A DNA stretch of 64,000 nt from Dryocola sp032051265 (GCA_032051265.1 DAMBYU010000001.1:918828-982827); one strand, 5' to 3'; shown: positions 34,300 through 43,623, counted from the first letter of the stretch. Translations and numbers: made by a program. Notes: generated from the letters alone by a model not told the origin.

Positions 34300-34333
34300 A
34301 AAAAGCCCTTATCTGCTGATAAGGGCTTTTTTT
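34300..34333 (+). terminator. Terminator between kdsA and chaA
   Basis: AAAAGCCCTTATC and GATAAGGGCTTTT pair around TGCT; T-runs on both strands serve both convergent genes. The E. coli ldr/rdl toxin-antitoxin repeats normally here are absent. Confidence 0.92.
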
Positions 34334-34347
34334 ATCGCTGGCGAGAA

Positions 34348-35451
34348 TCAGGCAAATATCGTCATCAGATAAGCGGCGAAGAGCGCGAGGTGCGCGGTGC
34401 CGTTAAGCACATTGGTGCGCCCGGTTGAGAACGAAATCTGGCAAAGCACCAGCGAGGTGAGCATGACCACCATTTCCGGCTTGCCGAGGCCGAAAATCAG
34501 CTCATTACCCGTCAGCATCGCAATCAGCGTTACCGTAGGAACCGTCAGGGAAATTGTCGCCAGCACCGAGCCGAAGAACAAATTCATGGCGCGCTGCACC
34601 TGGTTGCTCAGCACCGCTTTCAGCGCACCCAGTCCTTCCGGTGAGAGGATCAGCAGGGCGATAAGGAAGCCCGTGAACTGTGCCGGCGCATTAAGCGTGC
34701 TCAGCAACGACTCCAGCGGGCCGGCATTCATTTTCGTTACGGCAATAACGGCGACCAGATGCACGATAAGCCAGATAGCATGCCAGGTGCTGCTGTGTGC
34801 AGATGGTTTACCGTGATGGGGGTTATCGTCATCCGCTTCATCTTCGTGCTCATAGACAAACAGGCTCTGGTGCGTTTTGGTTTGAATCAGCAGGAACACG
34901 CCGTACATGGCTGCGGAAATTCCGGCCGCCATTAGCGCCTGACCGACGCTGAAATTGCCTCCTGGCAGGGCGGTGGGCAACACCAGCACAATCACCGCAA
35001 GCGGGAACAGCGCTATCAGATATTGTTTAATGCCGAACAGATTCATGTGCTGAGTGGCAAACTTACGCCCGCCAAGCAGCAGCGAGAAGCCCACCAGACC
35101 GCCGGTAACAATCATAATAATGGAGTAAAGCGTATCGCGCATCAGCGTGGGCGCGGCATCACCGGTGGCCATGAGCGCGGAGATTAAACTGACCTCAAGG
35201 ATAACTACGGAAAGGCTGAGAATTAAAGAGCCGTAAGGTTCACCTAAACGGTGTGCCAGCACATCGGCATGGCGTACTACGCTAAAGGCGCTGCTTAAAA
35301 TAGCCACCAGCGCCAGAACGTTAATTGCGATTACCACCGGCAACGACTGGCTGGAGCCCCATACCGCCAGTACGGCCAGCGCCAGCACCGGGAAAATGAG
35401 GGAACTCTCCTTATGGCGGGTTTTCACCGCCTCTTGTTGTGTTTTTGGCAT
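34348..35451 (-). CDS. chaA: Sodium-potassium/proton antiporter ChaA
   Basis: 367 residues from the ATG at 35451 (E. coli 366). This start has GGAGA six bases upstream, and the upstream ATG at 35472 has none. About 11 membrane segments with the CaCA-family repeats RLGEPYGSLILSLSVVILEVSLI and LSPEGLGALKAVLSNQ, and an acidic-histidine loop EHEDEADDDNPHHG. Exchanges Na+, K+ or Ca2+ for protons at alkaline pH. Confidence 0.96.
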   Translation of the reverse strand: MPKTQQEAVKTRHKESSLIFPVLALAVLAVWGSSQSLPVVIAINVLALVAILSSAFSVVRHADVLAHRLGEPYGSLILSLSVVILEVSLISALMATGDAAPTLMRDTLYSIIMIVTGGLVGFSLLLGGRKFATQHMNLFGIKQYLIALFPLAVIVLVLPTALPGGNFSVGQALMAAGISAAMYGVFLLIQTKTHQSLFVYEHEDEADDDNPHHGKPSAHSSTWHAIWLIVHLVAVIAVTKMNAGPLESLLSTLNAPAQFTGFLIALLILSPEGLGALKAVLSNQVQRAMNLFFGSVLATISLTVPTVTLIAMLTGNELIFGLGKPEMVVMLTSLVLCQISFSTGRTNVLNGTAHLALFAAYLMTIFA

Positions 35452-35731
35452 TATGATTCTCCATCTGCGCAAGTGGTAGGCTATTTCTTTGTTGTTGTTT
35501 CAATTTTTGAGCGTAATAAAATAGCAAAAAATGCCGTGCTGGCGGAGATATTTACTTAATTTTACGGCTTTTGCGTGATTGTGGTGCTAACGCTGCTAAA
35601 ATATTATTTATTAGATTTTAAATGATAAAAAACAATGCGTTATATTTATTTTAATTCAATCTTTACGGATTGTTGGCGGCGCTGGACTCTTTGTTTCACA
35701 CTTAAGAGTCATCCATTAAGGAGAGTAATCC

Positions 35732-35962
35732 ATGCCTTATAAAAGCAAAAGCGATCTGCCGGACAACGTAAAAAATGTTTTGCCTGCCCACGCGCAGGAT
35801 ATCTACAAAGAGGCGTTTAACAGCGCCTGGGATGAGTATAAAGACAAAGAGGACCGTAAAGGGGATGCCAGCCGGGAAGAAACGGCCCACAAAGTCGCCT
35901 GGGCTGCCGTGAAGCATCAGTACCAGAAAGGCGATGATGATAAATGGCATAAGAAAAAGTAA
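35732..35962 (+). CDS. chaB: ChaB family protein
   Basis: 76 residues, as in E. coli. PYKSKSDLPDNVKNVLPAHAQDI and AHKVAWAAVKHQYQKG define the ChaB fold. Proposed regulator of ChaA or ChaC; not proven. AAGGAGAG precedes the ATG. The 258-base gap before it is AT-rich with no gene. Confidence 0.95.
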   Translation: MPYKSKSDLPDNVKNVLPAHAQDIYKEAFNSAWDEYKDKEDRKGDASREETAHKVAWAAVKHQYQKGDDDKWHKKK

Positions 35963-36176
35963 CCAACAGCACGAAGAGCGCGGTTTAGCGCTGTCACCTT
36001 TCCACCGCCTGGCAAGTAAAATGACTTTTTACAGTTTTGTGATGGTCATCAAACTTGCCAGCGCCTCGCTAATTGCTTATCGTCAGCGTTATGCTGCTTT
36101 ATAAGTGAGCAGTTAACAAGCCGGGAAGGCGCAGTTGGCGTAGTTACAAGGAAGTATGCGGTGGCGGAGGTGCAGG

Positions 36177-36875
36177 ATGTTAACGCGTGATTTCTTAATG
36201 AATGCGGATTGTAAGACGGCTTTTGGTTCTATCGAGGAATCTTTGTTATGGACGCCCGAACAGCGTTCAGCTTCCCTTGCGGCGACCCTCGCCTGTCGGC
36301 CAGATCCGGGTCCGGTCTGGCTATTTGGGTATGGCTCCCTGATGTGGAATCCGGCTTTCGATTTTGCTGAATCAGCCCCAGGCACCTTGGTGGGCTGGCA
36401 CCGGGCGTTCTGCCTGCGTCTTACCGCCGGGCGTGGCACGGCCTGCCAGCCTGGGCGAATGCTCGCGCTTAAAGAGGGCGGTCGAACCACCGGCCTTGCC
36501 TACCGCCTGCCCGAAGCGTTACTTGAAGAAGAACTGACGCTGGTGTGGAAGCGTGAAATGATAACCGGCTGCTATCTGCCCACCTGGTGCAGGTTGGCGC
36601 TTGACGATGGCCGTAGCGTTAACGCGCTGGTATTCATCATGGATCCCCGCCATCCGCTGTATGAGGCCGACACCCGCGCACAAACCATTGCGCCGCTTAT
36701 CGCTGCCGCCAGCGGCCCGCTGGGCACCAACGCACAGTATCTGTTCTTGCTCGAAACCGAGCTGCAAAAACACGGCATGCATGACGACTGTCTTGATGAG
36801 CTGGTAAGCCAGGTACGGGCCTGGCTGCAAAAGCCGGAAGAGGAGGGTGGAAGCTTCCACCCCGGGTTTGCGTGA
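36177..36875 (+). CDS. chaC: Glutathione-specific gamma-glutamylcyclotransferase ChaC
   Basis: 232 residues from the ATG at 36177 (E. coli 231); the ATG at 36156 lacks a match to E. coli and CGGAGG lies six bases before the chosen start. Substrate-binding loop VWLFGYGSLMWNP and the catalytic glutamate region in YRLPEALLEEELTLVWKREM. Splits glutathione to 5-oxoproline and Cys-Gly. Same order chaB-chaC as in E. coli but separated by 214 bases. Confidence 0.95.
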   Translation: MLTRDFLMNADCKTAFGSIEESLLWTPEQRSASLAATLACRPDPGPVWLFGYGSLMWNPAFDFAESAPGTLVGWHRAFCLRLTAGRGTACQPGRMLALKEGGRTTGLAYRLPEALLEEELTLVWKREMITGCYLPTWCRLALDDGRSVNALVFIMDPRHPLYEADTRAQTIAPLIAAASGPLGTNAQYLFLLETELQKHGMHDDCLDELVSQVRAWLQKPEEEGGSFHPGFA

Positions 36876-36879
36876 TAAA

Positions 36880-36906
36880 GTGAAACCCGCCTGAGCGGGT
36901 TCACTC
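36880..36906. terminator. Hairpin between chaC and the chemoreceptor gene
   Basis: GAAACCCGC and GCGGGTTCAC form a stem around CTGA with one bulged A. Only short T-runs follow, so it is a moderate terminator between the two convergent genes. Confidence 0.55.
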
Positions 36907-36908
36907 CA

Positions 36909-38696
36909 TTAAATACGAAAATGCCCCGCCGTTTCCGCCAGCTCGCCAGCCTGGCTCTGTAACGCACCCGCTGCGGCGGCAGATTGCACCACCAGCTCCG
37001 CATTCTGCTGCACCATATTATCGAGGTGGATCACCGCGTGGTTAATCTCCTGAATACCTTTCATCTGTTCACTGGTGGATATGGTGATTTCGCGCATGAT
37101 GCCGGAAACGCTGCCTACGCTTGTGACGATCTCATTCATTGCCTCCCCGGCCTGACGCACGTACTTCGAACCGTTCGACACGCTGTGCGTAGTGGAATCG
37201 ATCAGCGCTTTAATCTCTTTTGCGGCCTGCGCGCTGCGCTGCGCAAGGTTGCGCACTTCTCCGGCAACCACGGCAAACCCACGACCCTGCTCACCTGCGC
37301 GTGCCGCCTCAACTGACGCATTCAGCGCCAGGATATTGGTCTGGAAAGCAATGCCGTCGATAACACCCGTGATGTCGCCAATTTTCCCGGAGGCGGTTTC
37401 GATGGCCTCCATGGTAGAGATAACCTGCGAAACGACGTTTCCTCCACGCTCTGCGGCTTCGCTGGCGCTGGTGGTCTGAATATTGGCCTGTGCCGCAGCT
37501 TCAGTAGAGTTGGCGACCGAGGCGGTAATCTGCTCCAGGGCACTGGCGGTTTCACGCAGGCTGGAGGCGGCTTGCTCGGTGCGCCCAGACAGATCCTGAT
37601 TCCCGGCGGCAATCTCATTAGCGGCGACTTTTACCGAGGCGCTGGCGTCACGCAGCTGTGACATAACCACCGACAGCTTATCGCTGAAGGCGTTAAAAGC
37701 ATGAGCAATTTGCGCGACTTCATCGTTCCCCACCTCCGGCAGTCGCTGGGAGAGATCGTTAGTGCCGGAGCTGATGGCTCGCATCGCATCACGAATGGTG
37801 CTCAGTCGGTTAAGCACGGTTGCCACCAGTAAATGCACCACCGCGCCAGAGATAAGCACCAGCGCAACCAGCGCGATGGCCGAGGCCTTCAGCAAAGCAT
37901 GCATGCCGGATGTGGCATCGTCATTATCCAGCGCGACAATCAGGAACCAGTGCGTACCAGGAACCGGAGTGGCAAGCAGCTGTTTGGTTTTATTGTCCAT
38001 ACTGCCCGTTGCCCGGTGGTCACTCGCCAGCAGTCGATCAAAGCTGGTGCCCGTTACCGCGTCACTAAAAGGCTTAAGGGTTAATGCGGAATCTAATGCC
38101 GCGATAACCGAGCCGTCGCCGTCAACCAGTATCCCGCTGCTATTGGCCGTGGGGTGAATACTGCGCACGTTAGCGACGACGCTATCCATCGCTACATCTC
38201 CCGCCACAACCGCTTTCAACTCACCGTTTTCGGAAACCGGTACCGCAAAAGTCACCACAAGTTTCCCCGTTCCGGCATCGACGTACGGTGCGGTCACGAT
38301 GGGGGCATTCTCTTTTAAGACTTGCTGATACCACGGGCGAATCGTGGGGTCATAGTCGGCGGGCACGCCGGTTGGGTCGGAGAATTTTGCCGTCTTGCTG
38401 GCATAGCCGACATAAACGTTCGTAAAGCCGCCTGCGGCAGCAAGCTGGCGAAATACGGGCACCGGATCGTCTGTTAATGCCACCTTCTCCAGAGAACGAA
38501 CGATCGCCATTTTGCTGTTCACCCAGTCGGTAATGGCAACGGCGTGGCTTTCACTGGTGCTTTTCAGCGTCTCCTCAATAGATTGCTGATTGTCTGCGAG
38601 TGTCACCCGATAGTTAATAATGGTGTTGAGAAGAAGGGCGACAATCAAACAGCCTGCCGTCACACAAATAATGCGAGCGCGTATTGACCTGAACAT
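36909..38696 (-). CDS. Methyl-accepting chemotaxis protein with dCache-type sensor domain
   Basis: 595 residues. Two membrane helices (about 8-30 and 275-297) enclose a periplasmic dCache sensor (about 35-270) with the small-molecule motif IRPWYQQV...PYVDAGTGKLVVTFAVPV. Then HAMP (about 298-350) and the signalling domain (about 360-590) with hairpin tip GEQGRGFAVVAGEVRNLAQRS. There is no C-terminal NWETF-like pentapeptide, so it is a low-abundance type receptor that needs help for methylation. It has no counterpart at this spot in E. coli. AGGAAAA precedes the ATG. Ligand unknown; dCache domains of this kind often bind amino or organic acids. Confidence 0.93.
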   Translation of the reverse strand: MFRSIRARIICVTAGCLIVALLLNTIINYRVTLADNQQSIEETLKSTSESHAVAITDWVNSKMAIVRSLEKVALTDDPVPVFRQLAAAGGFTNVYVGYASKTAKFSDPTGVPADYDPTIRPWYQQVLKENAPIVTAPYVDAGTGKLVVTFAVPVSENGELKAVVAGDVAMDSVVANVRSIHPTANSSGILVDGDGSVIAALDSALTLKPFSDAVTGTSFDRLLASDHRATGSMDNKTKQLLATPVPGTHWFLIVALDNDDATSGMHALLKASAIALVALVLISGAVVHLLVATVLNRLSTIRDAMRAISSGTNDLSQRLPEVGNDEVAQIAHAFNAFSDKLSVVMSQLRDASASVKVAANEIAAGNQDLSGRTEQAASSLRETASALEQITASVANSTEAAAQANIQTTSASEAAERGGNVVSQVISTMEAIETASGKIGDITGVIDGIAFQTNILALNASVEAARAGEQGRGFAVVAGEVRNLAQRSAQAAKEIKALIDSTTHSVSNGSKYVRQAGEAMNEIVTSVGSVSGIMREITISTSEQMKGIQEINHAVIHLDNMVQQNAELVVQSAAAAGALQSQAGELAETAGHFRI

Positions 38697-38801
38697 GATG
38701 TTTTCCTGCTGTGTTATTTTCGGAAACTATCGGCAAACACAGCAGGAAACTTGATGGTTCAGGACAGGGTATAAGTAAAAAATATTACTGTGAGGGTATT
38801 A

Positions 38802-39155
38802 TTAGAATGTTAATACTTTATCGGCGTTCAGCGTCCATTCGGCCAGCTCCACCAGCGTGCCGATAGCAATACCCTCAGCCAGCGGCAACGCCGTCATGCC
38901 ACGCCCATCGGTGCAGGTTTTGCATAATTTCACCGGCACGTCCTGAGCGGTAAGAATTTCCAGCATCTGTTGAATATTGTATCCCTCGGCCGGCTTCTGG
39001 CCGCGTAATCCTGCGGTGACCGCATCGGACATTAAAAAGAGTTTCAGCTCCGGGCGCTGCGGCTGGTCAAGCAACGCAATGGCCAGGCGCAGGCTGTTAA
39101 ACAGAGACTCGCTGCCATAGGCAGCCCCGCTGGCAATAATCACTATTTTCTGCAT
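38802..39155 (-). CDS. ychN: DsrE/DsrF-like protein YchN
   Basis: 117 residues, same as E. coli YchN. DsrE fold with VTAGLRGQKPAEGYNIQQML and the cysteines in VKLCKTCTDGRGM. The E. coli protein is a hexamer of unproven function, probably related to sulfur transfer. Strong AGGAG ribosome site. Divergent from nasR with 74 bases between. Confidence 0.95.
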   Translation of the reverse strand: MQKIVIIASGAAYGSESLFNSLRLAIALLDQPQRPELKLFLMSDAVTAGLRGQKPAEGYNIQQMLEILTAQDVPVKLCKTCTDGRGMTALPLAEGIAIGTLVELAEWTLNADKVLTF

Positions 39156-39229
39156 TTTTTCTCCTTTGTGCCAGAAGGCACGATTTTTGCTTAAGCCAAA
39201 GATACCCCTTTGCTGTTCAGGAGCGTTTT

Positions 39230-40426
39230 ATGATCCCCACCGCCCGCGACTTTCTGCTGGCCGCCCGCACCCGTGGACGTGAACAGTTGCAGGATATCCT
39301 GCAAATCGGACAGCTTACCGAACGGGTAGCCAGGCTTGTCCATATGCTACAACGCGAGCGCGGGGCTTCCAACATCTGGCTCTGTTCTGCGGGCAGCCTG
39401 TTCGCGGATGAGAGGCAGGCCTGTGCACAGGATGTCGATCGCGAAACGGCGCTTTTCAGACAGGCCATCGCCCGGCCGGACTACCTGCCGGGCAGCACGC
39501 TGTTCGTCAGTCTCGCCTGCGCGTTGCACTATCTTGAGCGTTTACCTGAGCTGCGCGAAAAAATCTCCGTGCGGCAAATCACCCCGCCTGAAGCGATGGA
39601 GCAGTTCAACTCTACGCTGCGCCATTTGCTCAGCATCGTGCCCGAAACCAGCAATGCCGTGGATGACGCAGGCGTAGCCCGTTCGCTGGCGGCGCTGTTC
39701 AGTTTCATGCAGGGCAAGGAGTTCGCGGGGCAGGAGCGGGCGATTGGCGCGCTTGGCTTCACGCAGGGGACATTCAGCGACGCGCTGCGTCAGCAACTTG
39801 TGGATCGCATAGACAGCCAGCAGCGTTGCTTTGAAACCTTCTGCAGCATGGTTGATGCGCCGCTGCGTCAGCACTATCAGTCCAGCGGTGAGCCTTGTCG
39901 GGAGACGGAGCAGCTCAGGCGGCTGGCGTGTACGCGTTCGGGCGTCGAAGGGATGCAGGCGGATCGTGCGCTGCGGTGGTTTACCTTATTGACCGCAAGA
40001 ATCGATGCGCTAAGAGAGGTAGAAGAAAAGCTGATCGGGGCCGTAATAGCGCAGACGCAGCAGGCGCTCGGGCAGCTACTACAAGAAACGCCGCTCAGCG
40101 AAAGTGAAATTGTGAGCTGGGTGGCAGGACATGCCAGCGACGATAGCGAGCGTTATCTCGATCGCCATCTCCTGCCGCTGGTACGTCAGCAGGCGCAACA
40201 GCTGGAAACGATGGCGCAGCAATTGGCTTCGCTTCAGGCGACGCTTGAGGAGCGCAAGGTCATTGAGAAAGCCAAAGCGTTGCTGATTCGCCACCAGGGT
40301 TACAGCGAGGAACAGGCCTGGCAGACGCTGCGAAAAATGGCGATGAACCAGAATAAACGGATGGTTGACGTGGCAGGCGCGATGGTAACCGTCGCCGATA
40401 TCTGGCAAATACCCACAAAGGAGTAG
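39230..40426 (+). CDS. nasR: Nitrate- and nitrite-responsive antiterminator NasR
   Basis: 398 residues (Klebsiella NasR about 393). The N-terminal NIT sensor domain (about 30-300) opens with RVARLVHMLQRERGASN, whose conserved arginine pair binds nitrate in the Klebsiella structure. The C-terminal ANTAR RNA-binding domain is about 330-390 (LQATLEERKVIEKAKALLIRHQG...AWQTLRKMAMNQ). On nitrate binding it stabilises leader hairpins and prevents termination before nasF. AGGAG precedes the ATG. Leader elements that it should bind are present downstream of this gene. Confidence 0.95.
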   Translation: MIPTARDFLLAARTRGREQLQDILQIGQLTERVARLVHMLQRERGASNIWLCSAGSLFADERQACAQDVDRETALFRQAIARPDYLPGSTLFVSLACALHYLERLPELREKISVRQITPPEAMEQFNSTLRHLLSIVPETSNAVDDAGVARSLAALFSFMQGKEFAGQERAIGALGFTQGTFSDALRQQLVDRIDSQQRCFETFCSMVDAPLRQHYQSSGEPCRETEQLRRLACTRSGVEGMQADRALRWFTLLTARIDALREVEEKLIGAVIAQTQQALGQLLQETPLSESEIVSWVAGHASDDSERYLDRHLLPLVRQQAQQLETMAQQLASLQATLEERKVIEKAKALLIRHQGYSEEQAWQTLRKMAMNQNKRMVDVAGAMVTVADIWQIPTKE

Positions 40427-40448
40427 CTGCACAGCTAGCGGGCAAAGA

Positions 40449-40466
40449 GTGCGTTTTTGTGGTGCG
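40449..40466. promoter_or_regulatory. Candidate NtrC enhancer site
   Basis: TGCGTTTTTGTGGTGC has the right half of the NtrC consensus (TGGTGC) and an imperfect left half. It lies about 70 bases upstream of the sigma54 promoter, the expected place for an activator of nitrogen-limitation response. Confidence 0.4.
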
Positions 40467-40516
40467 TATCACTCTCTTTTTAAACCCATTACCCCGGTTT
40501 TTGGCGCTTTCTAAAC

Positions 40517-40532
40517 TGGCACGCAAGTTGCA
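40517..40532 (+). promoter_or_regulatory. Sigma54 promoter of the nasFEDCBA operon
   Basis: TGGCACGCAAGTTGCA matches the sigma54 consensus TGGCAC-N5-TTGCW exactly. Transcription should start near 40543, giving a leader of about 127 bases before nasF. Sigma54 and NtrC control of nas is established in Klebsiella. Confidence 0.92.
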
Positions 40533-40566
40533 CTAATTATTACTGAGTTAATTTCCATTTCTCCAG

Positions 40567-40648
40567 CTTGCGCCAATGGCGGTGCGAGACTGGCAGGACA
40601 AAGGCGTCCTTCAATGTGCTGACCCACATTGATGGGCGCTTTTTTTTT
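40567..40648 (+). promoter_or_regulatory. NasR-responsive leader: two hexaloop hairpins and overlapping terminator
   Basis: Hairpin 1: CTTGCGCC/GGTGCGAG with loop AATGGC (40567-40588). Hairpin 2: AGGAC/GTCCT with loop AAAGGC (40595-40610). Both loops have A at position 1 and G at position 4, the ANTAR recognition pattern. The terminator stem starts in hairpin 2 (GCGTCC with GGGCGC, then TCAATGTG/CACATTGA) and is followed by eight T (40640-40648). Formation of hairpin 2 excludes the terminator, as expected for NasR antitermination. Confidence 0.9.
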
Positions 40649-40669
40649 ACTTTTTTCAGGAGGAAGCCG

Positions 40670-41920
40670 ATGAGTGAGAAAACCATAGCTATCTCGCGCC
40701 GCCGGTTGTTACAGGCGGGTGCCGCGCTGGGCGGCGCATATTTGCTGCCGGGAATGATGAATGCCGCCTGGGCTGCGGGAAGCGACAAGCCGGAACAGAC
40801 CACGGTGAAAGTCGGTTTTATCCCGCTGACCGACTGCGCCTCCATTGTGATGGCATCCGTCAAAGGCTTTGACAAAAAATATGGCATCACGATTGTGCCG
40901 AGCAAAGAAGCTAGCTGGGCGGCAGTGCGCGATAAAATGGTCTCCGGCGAGCTGGACGCAGCCCACGTGCTCTATGGCCTGGTTTACGGGCTGGAGATGG
41001 GTATCGCGGGCAAACAGCAGTCTATGGCTAACCTGATGACGCTCAACAACAACGGCCAGGCGATCTCGCTCTCGATGGATCTGGCAAAACAGGGGGTGAC
41101 CGATGCGTCGGGGCTGAAAAAACTGGTCGCAAGCCATGAGCCGGGAACCTTTACCTTCGCTCATACGTTTCCGACCGGCACCCACGCTATGTGGCTTTAC
41201 TACTGGCTGGCGAATGCGGGGATCCATCCCTTCAACGATGTGCGCACCGTAGTCGTGCCGCCGCCGCAGATGGTAATGAACATGCGCATCGGCAATATGG
41301 TTGGCTTTTGCGTGGGCGAGCCGTGGAACCAGCGCGCCATTAACGACGGCATTGGTTATACGGCGGCAACCTCTCAGTCCATCTGGCCGGATCATCCTGA
41401 AAAAATCCTCGGTACACGCAGCGCCTGGGTTGAGCAAAACCCGAATACCGCCCGCGCGTTAGTTGCGGCAATTCTTGAAGCCTCGCGCTGGATTGATGCG
41501 AGCGACGATAACCGTCGGGAAACGGCCAGCGTACTGGCCGGGCGGGCATACCTCAATACCAAAGTCGACTACCTCACCGGGCGCATGCTTGGGCAGTACG
41601 ACAACGGCCTCGGCAAAAAATGGCAGGAGAGCCACGGCATGCAGTTTTTCCGCGATGGCGAAGTGAACTTCCCATGGCTTTCCGACGGCATGTGGTTCCT
41701 GACGCAGCACCGCCGTTGGGGACTGCTCGACCACGACCCGGACTATCTCGCTATCGCCCAGCGTATTAACCGTATTGATGTCTATCGTCAGGCAGCCGCC
41801 GCCGTGGGCAACGTTGCCTTACCCACAAGCCACATGCGCAGCAGCACGCTTATGGATGGCACTACCTGGAACGGCAGCGATCCTGCCGCCTACGCCGCAA
41901 GTTTCGCCGTTAAACGTTAA
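40670..41920 (+). CDS. nasF: Nitrate ABC transporter, periplasmic substrate-binding protein NasF
   Basis: 416 residues from the ATG at 40670, after CAGGAGGAA; the longer frame from 40568 covers the leader and is not translated. Twin-arginine signal SRRRLLQAG (about 9-17) sends it folded to the periplasm. NrtA-type solute-binding fold: VKVGFIPLTDCASIVMA, FTFAHTFPTGTHAMWLYYWL, VVVPPPQMVMNMRIG. Binds nitrate (and nitrite) for the NasED transporter. First gene of nasFEDCBA. Confidence 0.95.
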   Translation: MSEKTIAISRRRLLQAGAALGGAYLLPGMMNAAWAAGSDKPEQTTVKVGFIPLTDCASIVMASVKGFDKKYGITIVPSKEASWAAVRDKMVSGELDAAHVLYGLVYGLEMGIAGKQQSMANLMTLNNNGQAISLSMDLAKQGVTDASGLKKLVASHEPGTFTFAHTFPTGTHAMWLYYWLANAGIHPFNDVRTVVVPPPQMVMNMRIGNMVGFCVGEPWNQRAINDGIGYTAATSQSIWPDHPEKILGTRSAWVEQNPNTARALVAAILEASRWIDASDDNRRETASVLAGRAYLNTKVDYLTGRMLGQYDNGLGKKWQESHGMQFFRDGEVNFPWLSDGMWFLTQHRRWGLLDHDPDYLAIAQRINRIDVYRQAAAAVGNVALPTSHMRSSTLMDGTTWNGSDPAAYAASFAVKR

Positions 41921-41929
41921 GGGGAAATC

Positions 41930-42814
41930 ATGAATCTACAGGCCCAGAAAACCTCAGCCACCGAGCTGAACACCCCGGTTGGGGAAGTTATTGCATTGCC
42001 GCCGGTCACGGTGCGCCGCCGCAGACCGCAATGGCGGCAGCTAAGCCTGAGCCTCTTCCAGCGCCTCGTGCCTGCGCTGCTCGGCATGGGTTTGCTGATC
42101 GTGGTCTGGCAAATCGCCGCGTTAAACAGCAAAGGTTTTCCCACGCCGCTTAGCACGCTGGATTCCGCCATCACCCTTTTTGCGGACCCTTTCTATAACG
42201 CCGGGCCAAACGACCAGGGTATCGGCTGGAACGTCCTCGCGTCACTGCAGCGCGTTGCCGTGGGGTTTGGCCTGGCGGCTATCGTCGGCATCCCGGCGGG
42301 CTTTTTGATTGGCCGCTTCACCTTCCTCGCCCGCATGTTTAACCCGCTGGTCGCGCTTTTGCGCCCGGTCAGCCCGCTGGCCTGGCTGCCGATTGGGCTG
42401 CTGCTGTTTCAGAAGGCGGAACCGGCTTCTGGCTGGACGATCTTCATCTGCTCCATCTGGCCGATGATTATCAACACCGCCGAAGGGGTGAGACGCATCC
42501 CGGAAGATTATCTCAACGTGGCACGCGTGTTGAAGCTCTCCGAATGGACGGTAATGCGCCGCATTCTGTTCCCGGCCGTGCTGCCGGCGGTGCTGACCGG
42601 CGTGCGCCTGTCGATTGGTATCGCCTGGCTGGTTATCGTCGCGGCGGAAATGCTCACCGGCGGCCTGGGCATCGGTTTTTGGATCTGGAACGAGTGGAAC
42701 AACCTCAACGTTGAAAACATCCTGATTGCGATTGTGATTATCGGCGTCGTGGGGCTGTTGCTGGAGCAGGGTTTAATGCTGCTGGCGCGTCGTTTTAGCT
42801 GGCAGGAAAAATAA
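41930..42814 (+). CDS. nasE: Nitrate ABC transporter permease NasE
   Basis: 294 residues with about six membrane helices; the permease loop with EGVRRIPEDYLNVARVLKLS matches the EAA motif that contacts the ATPase. Homologue of NrtB. Gap of 9 bases to nasF and 10 to nasD. Confidence 0.94.
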   Translation: MNLQAQKTSATELNTPVGEVIALPPVTVRRRRPQWRQLSLSLFQRLVPALLGMGLLIVVWQIAALNSKGFPTPLSTLDSAITLFADPFYNAGPNDQGIGWNVLASLQRVAVGFGLAAIVGIPAGFLIGRFTFLARMFNPLVALLRPVSPLAWLPIGLLLFQKAEPASGWTIFICSIWPMIINTAEGVRRIPEDYLNVARVLKLSEWTVMRRILFPAVLPAVLTGVRLSIGIAWLVIVAAEMLTGGLGIGFWIWNEWNNLNVENILIAIVIIGVVGLLLEQGLMLLARRFSWQEK

Positions 42815-42824
42815 GGGGAAAACC

Positions 42825-43613
42825 ATGAAGAAAATTATCCAGGTTCAGAATGTCAGCCAGCGTTTTTCCACCGCCAGCGGCGAATTTTTAGCGCTCAGCA
42901 ACGTTAGCTTTGATATTGCGCAAGGGGAAACCATTAGCCTTATCGGTCACTCCGGCTGCGGCAAATCAACGCTGCTCAACCTGATTGCGGGCATCACGCT
43001 GCCCTCTGAAGGCGGGCTGCTGTGCGACAACAAGGAGATCGCAGGGCCAGGCCCGGAGCGGGCCGTTGTCTTCCAGAACCACTCCTTACTGCCGTGGATG
43101 ACCTGTTTTGAAAACGTGGCGCTGGCGGTGGATCAGGTCTTTCGCCATACCATGAACCGCGCCGAGCGCCGCGAGTGGATTATTCACAATCTGGAGCGCG
43201 TGCAGATGGGGCATGCGATTGATAAACGCCCCGGAGAAATCTCTGGCGGCATGAAACAGCGCGTAGGCATCGCCCGTGCGCTGGCGATGAAGCCGAAAGT
43301 GCTGCTGATGGATGAGCCGTTCGGCGCGCTGGATGCGCTGACTCGCGCCCATCTGCAGGACGCCGTGATGCATATTCAGCAGGAGTTGCAGACCACCATC
43401 GTACTGATTACCCACGATGTGGACGAAGCGGTACTGCTTTCTGACCGCGTGCTGATGATGACCAACGGCCCGGCGGCGACGGTTGGCGAAACGCTGCATG
43501 TTGATTTGCCGCGCCCGCGCAACCGCGTTGAGCTGGCGGAAGAGAGCCGTTATCACCATCTGCGCCAGCAGGTGCTGCGCTTCCTGTACGAAAAGCAGCC
43601 CCGGGCTGCCTGA
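42825..43613 (+). CDS. nasD: Nitrate ABC transporter ATP-binding protein NasD
   Basis: 262 residues. Walker A GHSGCGKST (about 41-49), ABC signature ISGGMKQR (about 139-146), Walker B VLLMDEPFGALDAL, H-loop THDVDEA. NrtC/D-type ATPase without a fused substrate-binding domain. Ends 10 bases before the nasC-B start. Confidence 0.96.
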   Translation: MKKIIQVQNVSQRFSTASGEFLALSNVSFDIAQGETISLIGHSGCGKSTLLNLIAGITLPSEGGLLCDNKEIAGPGPERAVVFQNHSLLPWMTCFENVALAVDQVFRHTMNRAERREWIIHNLERVQMGHAIDKRPGEISGGMKQRVGIARALAMKPKVLLMDEPFGALDALTRAHLQDAVMHIQQELQTTIVLITHDVDEAVLLSDRVLMMTNGPAATVGETLHVDLPRPRNRVELAEESRYHHLRQQVLRFLYEKQPRAA

Positions 43614-43623
43614 GGAGGCGGGC

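Noticed and set aside
34279..34347. ldr/rdl toxin-antitoxin repeats expected between kdsA and chaA
   Set aside because: Only 69 bases with one terminator are present; no small toxin frame fits.
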